Assembly (NCBI RefSeq): GCF_003014555.1
Contig: NZ_PYGE01000011.1
Coordinates: forward strand, 111,159-175,158
Direction: 5' to 3'
Source: Haloactinopolyspora alba
GTDB lineage: Bacteria; Actinomycetota; Actinomycetes; Jiangellales; Jiangellaceae
DNA length: 64,000 bases
Positions 43,437-52,045 of this stretch are shown piece by piece. The translations under genes were made by a program, and so were the position numbers. The notes under the pieces were generated by a model. The model searched no databases. It saw only the letters and a program-made list of their open reading frames with translations, and was not told where the DNA came from. Every line of letters begins with the position of its first letter. The stretch's first letter is position 1.

Positions 43437-44138
43437 ATGCCCCGACGAGCCCGCAGGCGTGAGCAGGAACCGCCTCGGCGTGGGCTGCTGACCGCCGCCG
43501 TGGGAGTGTTCGGCGAGCTGCTGCTCACCGCGGGAGCCCTCGTCCTGTTGTTCGTCATCTACATGGTGTGGGGTACCGGAATCCAGACGGCGCAGGCCCA
43601 GGACGACCTCGACCAGCAGCTCCGGCAGCGGTGGGACGCACCGGCGCAGTCCCGGCCGGACGAGCCGTCCGAGCTGGCCGACGGCGAGGCGTACGGCATC
43701 CTGCGCATCCCCAGATTCGGCGACGGATACGAGAAGATCATCGTGCAGGGCGTCCAGCCCGACGACCTGGAGGACGGCCCCGGGCACTATCCCGACACCG
43801 CGGACCCGGGCGAGCTGGGCAACGTCGGCATCGCCGCGCACCGCACCGGGCACGGCAGCCCGTTCTCCGAGTTCCCCGAGCTGCATGTCGGCGACCGCGT
43901 CGAGATCGAGATGGCCGACGGCGTCTACGTCTACGAACTCGACGACGCCCCGAACGGCGACGACGACGGCAACAAGATCGAGATCAGCGACACGTGGGTC
44001 GTCGACCCGGTGCCGGGCGAGCCGGAGGACGCCGAGCCCACCGAGCGGCGCATCACGCTGACCACCTGCTGGCCGCTGCTCGGCTCCTCGCACCGGATGT
44101 ATGCCACCGGCACCCTGATCAGCGGCCCCGGCTCCTGA
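43437..44138 (+). CDS. Class E sortase
   Basis: A 233-residue membrane-anchored transpeptidase that attaches surface proteins to the cell wall. One N-terminal helix at about residues 18-45 (LLTAAVGVFGELLLTAGALVLLFVIYMVW) leaves the catalytic domain outside. The triad is visible: His in IAAHRTGHGSPF, Cys in TLTTCWPLLGSSHR and the arginine just after it. The GILRIPRFG start is typical of class E, which usually recognises LAXTG. No sortase substrate gene is in the window. Confidence 0.93.
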   Translation: MPRRARRREQEPPRRGLLTAAVGVFGELLLTAGALVLLFVIYMVWGTGIQTAQAQDDLDQQLRQRWDAPAQSRPDEPSELADGEAYGILRIPRFGDGYEKIIVQGVQPDDLEDGPGHYPDTADPGELGNVGIAAHRTGHGSPFSEFPELHVGDRVEIEMADGVYVYELDDAPNGDDDGNKIEISDTWVVDPVPGEPEDAEPTERRITLTTCWPLLGSSHRMYATGTLISGPGS

Positions 44139-44194
44139 CATCCGCCGGACCCATGACCCGGTGACACGGCGCCGTCAACGGTTACGCTGGGTAC

Positions 44195-44325
44195 TGTCGG
44201 CGCGAGGTGCTGGTAACACCGACGATCCCGACAGACCCCGGCGCGTCACTTGATAACCTCCGCGCCGGGTCCTGGACAACACACAGCGCCCCGCCCTCTG
44301 GAGTCGGAGGACGGGGCGCTCTCGT
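44195..44325 (+). ncRNA. Candidate structured small RNA with its own promoter and terminator
   Basis: A promoter-like pair, GTGACA at 44161 and TACGCT at 44183-44188, is followed by three stems. The first is CTGTCGG (44194-44200) with CCGACAG (44228-44234), enclosing GGTG/CACC. The second is CCCGGCGCG (44237-44245) with CGCGCCGGG (44261-44269). The third is a 9+4 bp hairpin at 44285-44320. GAGGT (44204-44208) can pair with ACCTC (44256-44260) in the second loop, a possible pseudoknot. GTCGG can also pair with CCGAC at 44219-44223, an alternative fold. No known RNA family is recognised. Confidence 0.55.
44285..44320 (+). terminator. Terminator hairpin of the candidate small RNA
   Basis: AGCGCCCCG (44285-44293) pairs with CGGGGCGCT (44312-44320), continued by CCTC/GAGG after one mismatch. 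CTCTCGTGCGTT follows. It lies 57 bp before the exonuclease start, which has its own -10 box. Confidence 0.75.
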
Positions 44326-44365
44326 GCGTTCCAGAGCCTTCGCAGCAACCGTCGGCCGCCACCGC

Positions 44366-44371
44366 TACCCT
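44366..44371 (+). promoter_or_regulatory. -10 element of leaderless exonuclease message
   Basis: TACCCT ends six bases before the ATG at 44378; no ribosome site is present. The layout equals that of several other genes in this window. Confidence 0.55.
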
Positions 44372-44377
44372 CATGAG

Positions 44378-45301
44378 ATGCCAGGTACCGAGAACCGCTT
44401 GCTGCTCCTCGACACCGCCTCGTTGTACTTCCGCGCGTTCTACGGCGTGCCGGAGTCGATCACCGCGCCGGACGGCACGCCGGTCAACGCGGTGCGTGGC
44501 CTGCTGGACTTCATCGCCCGGCTGGTCACCGACCGGTCACCGTCCCGGCTGGTGGCCTGCCTCGACGCGGACTGGCGTCCGGCGTTCCGGGTCGAGCTGC
44601 TGCCGTCGTACAAGGCGCACCGCCTCGCCGACGCCGCCACCAACGCCGAGCAGATCCCGCCGCTGCTCGAGGCACAGGTGCCGGTCATCATCGAGGTGCT
44701 CGACGCGCTCGGGTTGGCGAACATCGGCGTGCCCGGCTTCGAAGCCGACGACGTCATCGGCACGCTGACCGCCCACGACACCGGGCCGGTCGACGTCGTC
44801 ACCGGCGATCGTGACCTGTTCCAGCTCGTCGACGACGCGAAGGGTGTGCGGGTGCTCTACACCGCGCGCGGCGTCGGAAAACACGAGGTCATGGACGAAG
44901 CCGCGGTCACCGCGAAGTACGCCGTCCCCGGCCGCGCCTACGCCGACTTCGCCACCCTGCGCGGCGACCCCAGCGACGGTCTGCCCGGCGTCGCCGGCGT
45001 CGGCGACAAGACCGCAGCCACGCTGATCACCCGATTCGGCGACGTCGCCGGACTGCTGGCCGCCGTGGACGACCCGTCGGCGGAGCTCTCCCCGACACTG
45101 CGGCGCAAGATCGCCGACGCGCGCGACTATCTCGCCGTCGCGCCGCGGGTGGTCACCGTCCGGCCGGACGTACCGCTGCCCGCCTACGACGACGCCTTGC
45201 CCGTCGAGCCGGCGCATCCGGATCGGCTGGTCGAGCTCGGCGAGCGCTGGGGCATCGACTCGTCGCTCAACCGGGTGCTGACGGCCCTGAAGGGTGCCTG
45301 A
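44378..45301 (+). CDS. 5'-3' exonuclease (FEN-type, DNA polymerase I domain-like)
   Basis: A 307-residue nuclease matching the small N-terminal domain of DNA polymerase I, acting on 5' flaps or RNA primers. Metal-site motifs are LLLLDTASLYFRAFYGVP, YKAHR, GFEADDVIGTLT and VVTGDRDLFQLV, followed by the helix-hairpin-helix GDPSDGLPGVAGVGDKTAATLI. Many actinomycetes carry this second, free-standing copy. Probably leaderless. A strong palindromic repeat and an interspersed repeat follow its stop. Confidence 0.93.
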   Translation: MPGTENRLLLLDTASLYFRAFYGVPESITAPDGTPVNAVRGLLDFIARLVTDRSPSRLVACLDADWRPAFRVELLPSYKAHRLADAATNAEQIPPLLEAQVPVIIEVLDALGLANIGVPGFEADDVIGTLTAHDTGPVDVVTGDRDLFQLVDDAKGVRVLYTARGVGKHEVMDEAAVTAKYAVPGRAYADFATLRGDPSDGLPGVAGVGDKTAATLITRFGDVAGLLAAVDDPSAELSPTLRRKIADARDYLAVAPRVVTVRPDVPLPAYDDALPVEPAHPDRLVELGERWGIDSSLNRVLTALKGA

Positions 45302-45362
45302 CGGCCGCTGCGTCCAACCACGTCCACCCACGGGCCACCCACCGGGCCACCACGAGGCGAAT

Positions 45363-45400
45363 CCATGCGTCACCAGGCCTGCAGGGGTGGTGACGCATGG
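45363..45400. repeat. Dispersed palindromic repeat, copy 2
   Basis: Perfect 13-bp inverted repeat: CCATGCGTCACCA (45363-45375) and TGGTGACGCATGG (45388-45400), spacer GGCCTGCAGGGG. The complement of the spacer of copy 1 (38649) matches at 10 of 12 positions, so the two copies are the same element in opposite orientation. It may act as a terminator for the exonuclease gene, but its dispersed nature suggests a repeat family. Confidence 0.78.
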
Positions 45401-45424
45401 AATTCCATGGTGGACGTGGTCATT
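45399..45424 (-). repeat. Interspersed 26-bp repeat, copy 1
   Basis: A 26-bp sequence beginning GGAATTCCATGGTG and continuing GACGTGGTCATT. It matches the complement of 63886-63911 at 23 of 26 positions. It abuts the palindromic repeat and includes the 14-bp palindrome CATGGAATTCCATG. Confidence 0.72.
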
Positions 45425-45434
45425 TCCGGGGCGA

Positions 45435-46898
45435 TCAGACGAGGCGGGGGGTGAGGTTCGGAGCGGGCATCTCCGGGTCGAACGGGTACATCGGCCGCTC
45501 GATGCGGTGATGCCCGAGGCGTTGCAGGTCCTGGTCGACACCGCCCGGTGTGAGGGCGAGCATCCAGTCCGCAGCCAGTGCGTACAGCTCCGGCTCGAGG
45601 TAGCCGATCTTGACCACCACGATGTCGGCGGAGCGCGGGTCGAGCCCGAGATCGGTGAAGTCGGACTCCAGGTGGTACGGCTTGCGGCGCTCGGTGATGA
45701 TCACGTGCAGGCCGCCGCAGTCCAGCACCGCGATCCGCCCGGCCACCGGGTCGTCCTCGGTCAGCGCGACCACCGTTCCCGACACGGTGACCGGTCCGCT
45801 CGGCCCGGCGTCGACGCGGCCGCCGACCTCGGTCGTCACGACGGCGCCACGTCCGGCGGCTGCGCAGGCGGCGACAGCCGCTTCGTCGAAGATGCTCGCG
45901 AACAGGGACGTGCGCGAGCCGTCCACCAGTTCCGGTGTCGCGAGCAACCGGCCGAGTGTCCAGGACACGTCGCCGGTCCCGCCGGCGGTCGGGTTGTCGC
46001 CGGAGTCGCTGATGACGTACGGAGCCGTGGCGCTCGCCAGCGCCTTGGCCACGCACGTCTCGAGCGTGTCGGCCGGCGCGACGAACGCGAAATCCGCCCG
46101 GTGCTCCCAGTACGAACGAGCCAGACTCTCGGCCTGTTCGGTGATCACGTCCGCGTCGTCGCCGGTGACGACGACGGCAGCCTGGCAGCGCGGTTCGTCC
46201 GCCCACGCGTAGCCCACCCACACGGCCGCGTCGAGCACGCCGGGCATCGCCTCGACCTCGGGCACGCGGGCGTAGATGCCGCGTGCCGGCTCGATGCGCG
46301 TGCTGGTCTTCTCCCCCGGCAACAGCACCGGCACCTGAACCCACGCCTTGAGCGGCTGGCCACCACCGTGGTCGAGCCGGTCGACCAGGTTGGCCGCGGC
46401 CCGCTCGCGGCTCTCCCAGGCGTCCTCGTGCGGCGCCATCCGGTAGCACGTGACCAGGTCGAGCCGGCGGACGAACGGCTCGGACACGTTGCCGTGCAGA
46501 TCCATCGACGCCGAGATCAGCGTGTCCGCACCGGTCGCTTCCCGCACCGCCCGTGCCAGGTCGGCCTCGGCGTCCTCGCGGCCGACGACGCTCATCGCGC
46601 CGTGAATGTCCAGGAACAGCCCGTCCAGCTCTCCGGCCGACACGATCCGCTCGACGATCTCGTCGCGCAACGCGTCGTACACCTGCGCCTCGACAGCGCC
46701 GCCGGGCAGCGCCACCGCGTGCAGCAGCGGCACCCAGTCGGCGCGTTCACGCAGCGCGGCGCCCGGCGCCAGGAAGTCGTAGCGCCCGATCAGCGCGTCC
46801 TCCCGGGTGACGCGGAACGCCTCGGCCCCGCTGCGGTGCGGTGAGAACGTGCTGGACTCGATGGCGATACCGGCGATGCCGATGCGGGGACGGTTCAC
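45435..46898 (-). CDS. M81-family metallopeptidase (MlrC-like)
   Basis: A 487-residue protein with the M81 N-terminal domain (RIGIAGIAIESSTFSPHRSG; LDIHGAMSVVGREDAEADL; SMDLHGNVSEPFV, likely zinc ligands) and the MlrC C-terminal domain (ISDSGDNPTAGGTGD; VVVKIGYLEPE). The founding relative, MlrC, degrades linearised microcystin; most members have unknown substrates and often accompany Dpp-type importers. It overlaps the ROK repressor stop by four bases and is divergent from a Dpp importer, so it probably hydrolyses the imported peptide-like compound in the cytoplasm. Confidence 0.9.
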   Translation of the reverse strand: MNRPRIGIAGIAIESSTFSPHRSGAEAFRVTREDALIGRYDFLAPGAALRERADWVPLLHAVALPGGAVEAQVYDALRDEIVERIVSAGELDGLFLDIHGAMSVVGREDAEADLARAVREATGADTLISASMDLHGNVSEPFVRRLDLVTCYRMAPHEDAWESRERAAANLVDRLDHGGGQPLKAWVQVPVLLPGEKTSTRIEPARGIYARVPEVEAMPGVLDAAVWVGYAWADEPRCQAAVVVTGDDADVITEQAESLARSYWEHRADFAFVAPADTLETCVAKALASATAPYVISDSGDNPTAGGTGDVSWTLGRLLATPELVDGSRTSLFASIFDEAAVAACAAAGRGAVVTTEVGGRVDAGPSGPVTVSGTVVALTEDDPVAGRIAVLDCGGLHVIITERRKPYHLESDFTDLGLDPRSADIVVVKIGYLEPELYALAADWMLALTPGGVDQDLQRLGHHRIERPMYPFDPEMPAPNLTPRLV

Positions 46899-48082
46899 GA
46901 GAGGCTCTCCGAGGTCACGGGGACGGACGTGTCGGTGCCGGCCAGCACCTGCGTCAGGATCAGCCGGCCGGCGCCGATCACGCCGGCGTCCGCGCCGGTG
47001 CCCGCCTGGACGATCTGCAGGTCGCGGGTGGCCAGCGGGTGACACCCTTCGTAGAGCTGGCTGCGCACGGCCGCGACGAACGGCTCGACGGTGGACAACA
47101 GGCCGGCCAGGAACACCGCGTCCGGGTTGACGAAGTTGACCACCGGACTGAGCGTCTCGCCCAGGCTGCGGCCCGCACGGCGCACGGTGGTGGTGGCCAG
47201 CGGCTCGCCGTCCATGGCGGCGCGGACGACGTCGGTGGTGGTCGCGACGTCGTGCCCGTTCTCGCGCAGGCTGCGCACCAGCGCGCTGCCGCTGGCGATG
47301 GTCTCGAGGCAGCCGACGTTGCCGCAGCTGCACGCCCGGTCGCCGGCGGCGGCGACGCGCACGTGCGTGATGTCGCCGGCCGCGCCGGTACCGCCGCGGT
47401 AGATGTCGCCGCCGATGATCAGCCCGCAGCCGATCGCCGCACCGGCCTTGACCAGGAGGCTGTGCCGTGCGCCGGGCAGGTTGCGGTGCTCGGCCAGCGC
47501 CATCAGGTTCGCGTCGTTGTCCACGACGCACGGCACCCCGAAGCGCTCGGCCAGCCGCTCCCGAACCGGGAAACGGTGCCATCCCGGCATCCGCGACGGC
47601 GAGTCGACACAGCCGGCCGCGGCGTCCACCGGGCCCGGCAGGCAGGCAGCGACGCCGCGCAGCACGCCGCCCGCGGCCTCGTGCATCGCCGTGAGCTGTG
47701 CGCTCATCTGATCGAGCACGACCTCCGGCCCGTCGGCGACGTCGATGGCGATCTCTTCGACCGCCTGAAGGTTGCCCAGCAGGTCCAGGCGGGCGAACCG
47801 GACGTGGTGCCCGCCGAGGTCGGCGGCGAGGACGTGTCCGGCGTCCGGGTCGATCCGCAGCACCTTGGGACGCCGACCCCCGGTGGAGCGCCCGCTGCCG
47901 GATTCGACGACCAGGCCGGCGTCGATCAGCTCCTGCACCCGCAGTGACACCGTCGAGGCCGCCAGCCCCAGCTCGCGCGCGATGTCGGTGCGTGACGACA
48001 CCCGCCCGGACGCCAGCAGCTCGAGGATTCCCGGCTGGCCCGGGAGGCCGCCGTCCCAGCGGTCCGGCTCGGATGTCACCAC
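46895..48082 (-). CDS. ROK-family transcriptional repressor (NagC/XylR-like)
   Basis: A 395-residue regulator. An N-terminal winged helix (SRTDIARELGLAASTVSLRVQELIDAGLV) precedes a ROK domain with the intact cysteine motif CSCGNVGCLE. The kinase-type EIGH is replaced by GDITHV, as in repressors without kinase activity. It lies upstream of the M81 gene in one unit and divergent from the Dpp operon, so it should control both. Ligand probably a sugar or sugar-linked compound. Confidence 0.92.
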   Translation of the reverse strand: MVTSEPDRWDGGLPGQPGILELLASGRVSSRTDIARELGLAASTVSLRVQELIDAGLVVESGSGRSTGGRRPKVLRIDPDAGHVLAADLGGHHVRFARLDLLGNLQAVEEIAIDVADGPEVVLDQMSAQLTAMHEAAGGVLRGVAACLPGPVDAAAGCVDSPSRMPGWHRFPVRERLAERFGVPCVVDNDANLMALAEHRNLPGARHSLLVKAGAAIGCGLIIGGDIYRGGTGAAGDITHVRVAAAGDRACSCGNVGCLETIASGSALVRSLRENGHDVATTTDVVRAAMDGEPLATTTVRRAGRSLGETLSPVVNFVNPDAVFLAGLLSTVEPFVAAVRSQLYEGCHPLATRDLQIVQAGTGADAGVIGAGRLILTQVLAGTDTSVPVTSESLS

Positions 48083-48189
48083 GGCTGGCTCCTCTGCTCC
48101 GCCGGTCGCGGCGCCGGCGGGTGATCGGTCTCGTCGCGAGTCAACGTATCAGGCGGACGGCAGAGTTTCACCGTTTGACGAATCAAGTG

Positions 48190-48240
48190 TGCCACCTAAT
48201 TTCGATCGGCGCTTGCGTTCATCCGAATTCGGTGGCTAAT
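48190..48240. promoter_or_regulatory. Candidate ROK operator between M81/ROK and Dpp units
   Basis: GCCACCTAATTTCG near 48191-48204 and, inverted, GCCACCGAATTCGG (complement of 48223-48236) share the pattern GCCACC-AATT-CG and face each other about 18 bp apart. The whole 265-bp divergent gap (48083-48347) holds no other clear element; a run of AT-rich sequence overlaps both arms. Confidence 0.5.
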
Positions 48241-48347
48241 CTGCGGCAGATCATGCGGCGTTCGCTCGACCTCGGCCCGATTGCGGACTGATGGTGGTCT
48301 GGTTGTGGTCCTGCTCCCGTCGCTCGCGTGAGTCACAAGGAGTGCGC

Positions 48348-50162
48348 ATGCATCAACCACGACTGCGCCGCGGCCGCCTGCTGGCCGCCGCCGGGGCACT
48401 GTCGCTCACCCTCGTTCTCGCCGCGTGCGGCGACAGCGGATCGGCAGAGAGCGGAGGCGGGCAGGACAAGGACACGATCACCTACGCCCTGCCGCCGAAC
48501 GCGACGCCGAACTGGATCCTGCCGATGGCGACGCCCGAGTACATGGCCACCCACAACACCGCGATCAAGTGGACGCTGTGGACGCCGGTCGTCAACGTCA
48601 ACGGCGCCGACGGCGAAGTCGCCATGGACGCCAAGGGCAGCCTGGCCGAGTCGGTGGAGTTCTCCGGCGACGGCCGGACCGCGACGATCACGCTCAAGGA
48701 CATGTCCTGGAACGACGGCACCCCCGTCAGCTCCCGCGACGTCGAGTTCTGGTTCAACCTGATCAAGGCGAACAAGGCGGCCTGGGGCGGCTACTCCGAG
48801 GGCCGGTTCCCGGACAACGTCGCGAAGTGGACCGTCGTCGACGACAAGACCTTCGAGATCACCTTCGACAAGGTCTACAACGAGAACTGGCTGCTCAACA
48901 ACCAGCTGGTCAACCTGTACGCGATCCCGCAGCACGCCTGGGACAAGACCGGCGACGACGGCGAGATCGGCGACCACGACCGCACGCCCGAGGGCGCGAA
49001 GCAGGTCTGGGACTACCTGATCGGCGAGGCGAAGCAGACCGACACGTACGCCACCAACCCGCTGTGGCAGGTGGTCAACGGCCCGTACACCATCGAGGAG
49101 TGGACCTCGACGGGCCAGGTCACGCTCGCCGAGAACCCCGAGTACGACGGCGACGACCCGGCGCACATTCCCACCGTCGTACTGCAGCCGTTCACCAGCG
49201 CCGACGCCGAGCTGAACGCGCTGCGTTCCGGCGAGATCGACTACGGGTACCTGCCGGCATCGGCCATCGGCCAGCAGGAGCAGTTCGAGGCGCAGGGCTA
49301 CCGGATCGATCCCTGGCACGGCTGGGCGGTCACCTACATGCCGTACAACTTCAACAACCCGGACATGGGCCCGGTGTTCCGCCAGTTGTACGCCCGGCAG
49401 GCCATCCAGCACTCGATCGACCAGAAGAGCATCGCCGAGGTCATCTGGCACGGCACCGCCGAGCCGACCTACGGGCCGATCCCGCAGACCCCGTCGTCGG
49501 AGTTCCTCTCCGAGGCGCAGAAGAGCAACCCGTATCCGTTCGACACCGACGAGGCTCGCCGGCTGCTGGAGGACAACGGCTGGACGATCGGTGACGACGG
49601 GATCGCGGTCTGCGAGAACCCGGGCACCGGCCAGGGTCAGTGCGGCGAGGGCATCGAGGCCGGCAAGCGCTTCGAGATGAACGTGCTGGCGCAGAGCGGC
49701 TCGAACGAGACCGACAACATGATGGCCGAGATCAAGTCGTCGCTGGAGAGCGCGGGCATCGCGTTGAACATCCAGTCCAAGCCGCTGAACCAGGTCCTGG
49801 GCCAGAGCGGGCAGTGCACGCCCGACCAGCAGGCGTGCTCATGGCAGCTGTCGTTCTTCGGCACCCAGGGCAGCTGGTACTTCAACGCCTACCCCACCGG
49901 TGAGCGGCTGTTCGGTACCGGCGGTACCGCCAACTTCGGCAGCTACTCCAACGCCGAGGCGGACCGCTACATCCAGAAGTCCCTGGTCTCGAACGACCAG
50001 GAAGCGATCCGCAACTACAGCGAACTGCTGACGAAGGACCTGCCGGTCGTCTGGCTGCCGGAGCCGGCCTACCAGGTGTCGGCGATCCGCGAAGGCCTGC
50101 AGGGAACCGGTCAGGACCCGCTGGCCGAGTTCTTCCCGCAGCGCTGGTCCTGGGGTTCGTGA
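48348..50162 (+). CDS. Peptide/oligopeptide ABC substrate-binding lipoprotein (DppA/OppA type)
   Basis: A 604-residue family 5 binding protein. Sec signal peptide with lipobox LAAC (cysteine at about residue 27). Family pattern includes LKDMSWNDGTPVSSRDVEFWFNLI, NPLWQVVNGPYTIEEW, ALRSGEIDYGYLP, YARQAIQHSIDQKSI. AAGGAG lies five bases before the ATG at 48348. It delivers a peptide-like ligand to the DppBC-DF channel that follows. It is slightly longer than typical DppA. Confidence 0.94.
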   Translation: MHQPRLRRGRLLAAAGALSLTLVLAACGDSGSAESGGGQDKDTITYALPPNATPNWILPMATPEYMATHNTAIKWTLWTPVVNVNGADGEVAMDAKGSLAESVEFSGDGRTATITLKDMSWNDGTPVSSRDVEFWFNLIKANKAAWGGYSEGRFPDNVAKWTVVDDKTFEITFDKVYNENWLLNNQLVNLYAIPQHAWDKTGDDGEIGDHDRTPEGAKQVWDYLIGEAKQTDTYATNPLWQVVNGPYTIEEWTSTGQVTLAENPEYDGDDPAHIPTVVLQPFTSADAELNALRSGEIDYGYLPASAIGQQEQFEAQGYRIDPWHGWAVTYMPYNFNNPDMGPVFRQLYARQAIQHSIDQKSIAEVIWHGTAEPTYGPIPQTPSSEFLSEAQKSNPYPFDTDEARRLLEDNGWTIGDDGIAVCENPGTGQGQCGEGIEAGKRFEMNVLAQSGSNETDNMMAEIKSSLESAGIALNIQSKPLNQVLGQSGQCTPDQQACSWQLSFFGTQGSWYFNAYPTGERLFGTGGTANFGSYSNAEADRYIQKSLVSNDQEAIRNYSELLTKDLPVVWLPEPAYQVSAIREGLQGTGQDPLAEFFPQRWSWGS

Positions 50163-50168
50163 TCCTTC

Positions 50169-51122
50169 GTGGCTCGCTTTCTGGTGCGGCGCGTGCTGCA
50201 GGCCGTGATCGTGACCGTGATCGTGACGGTCATCGTGTTCGCCCTGCTGCACGCGCTGCCCGGCGGCCCCGCCCGCGGCGTTCTCGGCCAGCAGGCCACA
50301 CCCGAGCAGATCGCCGCGTTCAACCGGGCGCAGGGACTGGACCAGCCGATCTGGACGCAGTACTGGCACTATCTCGGCCGGCTGGTGCAGGGCGATCTCG
50401 GTGAGTCGTTCACCCTCAACGCTCCGGTGTCGCAGCTGCTGGCCAACCGGCTGCCGAAGACGCTGCTGCTCACCATGGCCTCCACGGTGGTGGCGCTGCT
50501 GATCGCGCTGCCGCTGGGCGTCTGGCAGGCCGCCAGGCGCAACAGCGTCCTCGACTACACGGCCACGGCGCTGGCGATCATCGTGTACTCCACGCCGGTC
50601 TTCTTCCTGGGCCTGATCCTCATCATGGTCTTCGCCCAGGCCATCCCGCTGTTCCCGGCGCAGGCGCCGCAGGGCGACGCCCTCGGCGACATCCTCGCCG
50701 ATCCGAACGCGCTGGTGCTGCCCGTCGTCACCGGCGCGTTCGCCACCGTCGCCGCGTTCAGCCGCTACATGCGCTCGGCGACGCTGGACAACCTCGCCGA
50801 GGACTACGCGCGCACGGCGCGGGCGAAGGGCACGAGTGAGCGGCGGGTGCTGGTCAGGCACGTCGTCCGGAACTCACTGGTGCCGGTCGTCACCATGCTC
50901 GGCTATTACATCCCGGTGATGTTCGGCGGCAGCCTGGTGGTCGAGTCGATGTTCAACTACCCGGGCGTCGGCTTCCTGTTCTGGAACGCCGCCCAGACGT
51001 CGGACTTCCCCGTCCTGCTCGGCGTCGTGCTGGTCATCGCCATCGCGACCGTCGTCGGATCGATGCTGGCCGACATCGCCCAGGCGCTGATCGACCCGCG
51101 GGTCAGGAGTGTGGCCGTATGA
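50169..51122 (+). CDS. Peptide ABC transporter permease (DppB type)
   Basis: A 317-residue inner-membrane protein with six predicted helices; MARFLVRRVLQAVIVTVIVTVIVFALLHALPGGPA is the standard DppB start. The long extracellular loop holds DQPIWTQYWHYLGRLVQGDLGESF. The EAA region is YARTARAKGTSERRVLVRHVVRNSL. It begins six bases after the binding-protein stop and overlaps dppC by four bases. Confidence 0.94.
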   Translation: MARFLVRRVLQAVIVTVIVTVIVFALLHALPGGPARGVLGQQATPEQIAAFNRAQGLDQPIWTQYWHYLGRLVQGDLGESFTLNAPVSQLLANRLPKTLLLTMASTVVALLIALPLGVWQAARRNSVLDYTATALAIIVYSTPVFFLGLILIMVFAQAIPLFPAQAPQGDALGDILADPNALVLPVVTGAFATVAAFSRYMRSATLDNLAEDYARTARAKGTSERRVLVRHVVRNSLVPVVTMLGYYIPVMFGGSLVVESMFNYPGVGFLFWNAAQTSDFPVLLGVVLVIAIATVVGSMLADIAQALIDPRVRSVAV

Positions 51123-52045
51123 GTGGATCGCGTCCGGACCAACTGGCGGCCGACGACGAGCCCGCCCCCGCCTCCGGGCACACGCCGGGCACGGTGCCAC
51201 GCAGGCGCGGCACGGCGCTGCGCCGGTTCACCCGCAACCGGCTCGCGGTCGCCGGACTGGCCGTGGTGGCCGTGCTGTTCCTGTTCAGTTTCGTCGGCCC
51301 GCTGATCTACGACACCGACCAGGTGCACACAGACCTGGCGGCGGCGAATCTGGAGCCCGGCGACGACGGTCACCCGCTCGGCACCGACGACGTCGGCTAC
51401 GACGTCCTCGGCCGGCTCATGGTCGGCGGACAGACGTCACTGGTCATCGGCCTGGCCGCGGGTGCGCTGGCGACGGTCATCGGCACCGCCTGGGGTGCGG
51501 TCGCCGGCTACCTCGGCGGTCGGGTCGACGCGGTCATGATGCGCGTCGTCGACGCGGGCATCGCGATCCCGGCGCTGTTCCTGCTGCTGGTCGCCTCCGC
51601 GATCACGACACCGGACGTGCCGATGATGATCCTGGTCATGGGGCTGGTGTCGTGGCTGGTGCCGGCCCGGTTGGTCCGCGCGGAGGCACTGTCGTTGAAG
51701 ACCCGCGACTACGTCCTGACGCTGCGCGCCATCGGCGGCAGCCACCGACGCGCGATCGTGCGCCACATCGTCCCGAACGCTGTGGGCACCATGATGGTCA
51801 ACGCCACCTTCCAGGTCGCCGACGCGATCCTGCTCGTCGCGTACGTCAGCTTCCTCGGCATGGGCGTGCAACCGCCGGCCACCGACTGGGGCGCGATGCT
51901 GTCCAAGGGTGTGAGCTACGCCTACTCCGGCGCCTGGTGGCTGATCCTGCCCGCCGGCGTGCTGATCGTCCTCGTCGTCGCGTCGTTCAACTTCATCGGC
52001 GACGGCCTGCGCGACATGTTCGAGGTCAGGGGGAAGAACCGATGA
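51119..52045 (+). CDS. Peptide ABC transporter permease (DppC type)
   Basis: A 308-residue partner permease. A basic, proline-rich tail of about 35 residues precedes the first helix (LAVAGLAVVAVLFLFSFVGPLI). GTDDVGYDVLGRLMVGGQTSL is the family signature, and the EAA loop is YVLTLRAIGGSHRRAIVRHIVP. Start and stop codons overlap the flanking genes by four bases each, so the transporter genes are one tightly coupled message. Confidence 0.94.
   Translation: MSGSRPDQLAADDEPAPASGHTPGTVPRRRGTALRRFTRNRLAVAGLAVVAVLFLFSFVGPLIYDTDQVHTDLAAANLEPGDDGHPLGTDDVGYDVLGRLMVGGQTSLVIGLAAGALATVIGTAWGAVAGYLGGRVDAVMMRVVDAGIAIPALFLLLVASAITTPDVPMMILVMGLVSWLVPARLVRAEALSLKTRDYVLTLRAIGGSHRRAIVRHIVPNAVGTMMVNATFQVADAILLVAYVSFLGMGVQPPATDWGAMLSKGVSYAYSGAWWLILPAGVLIVLVVASFNFIGDGLRDMFEVRGKNR

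Noticed and set aside
44195..44325. A known riboswitch of the exonuclease gene
   Set aside because: It ends in a terminator and the gene has its own -10 box six bases before the ATG; the motifs of common riboswitch classes (TPP, SAM, FMN, cobalamin, ydaO) are not seen.
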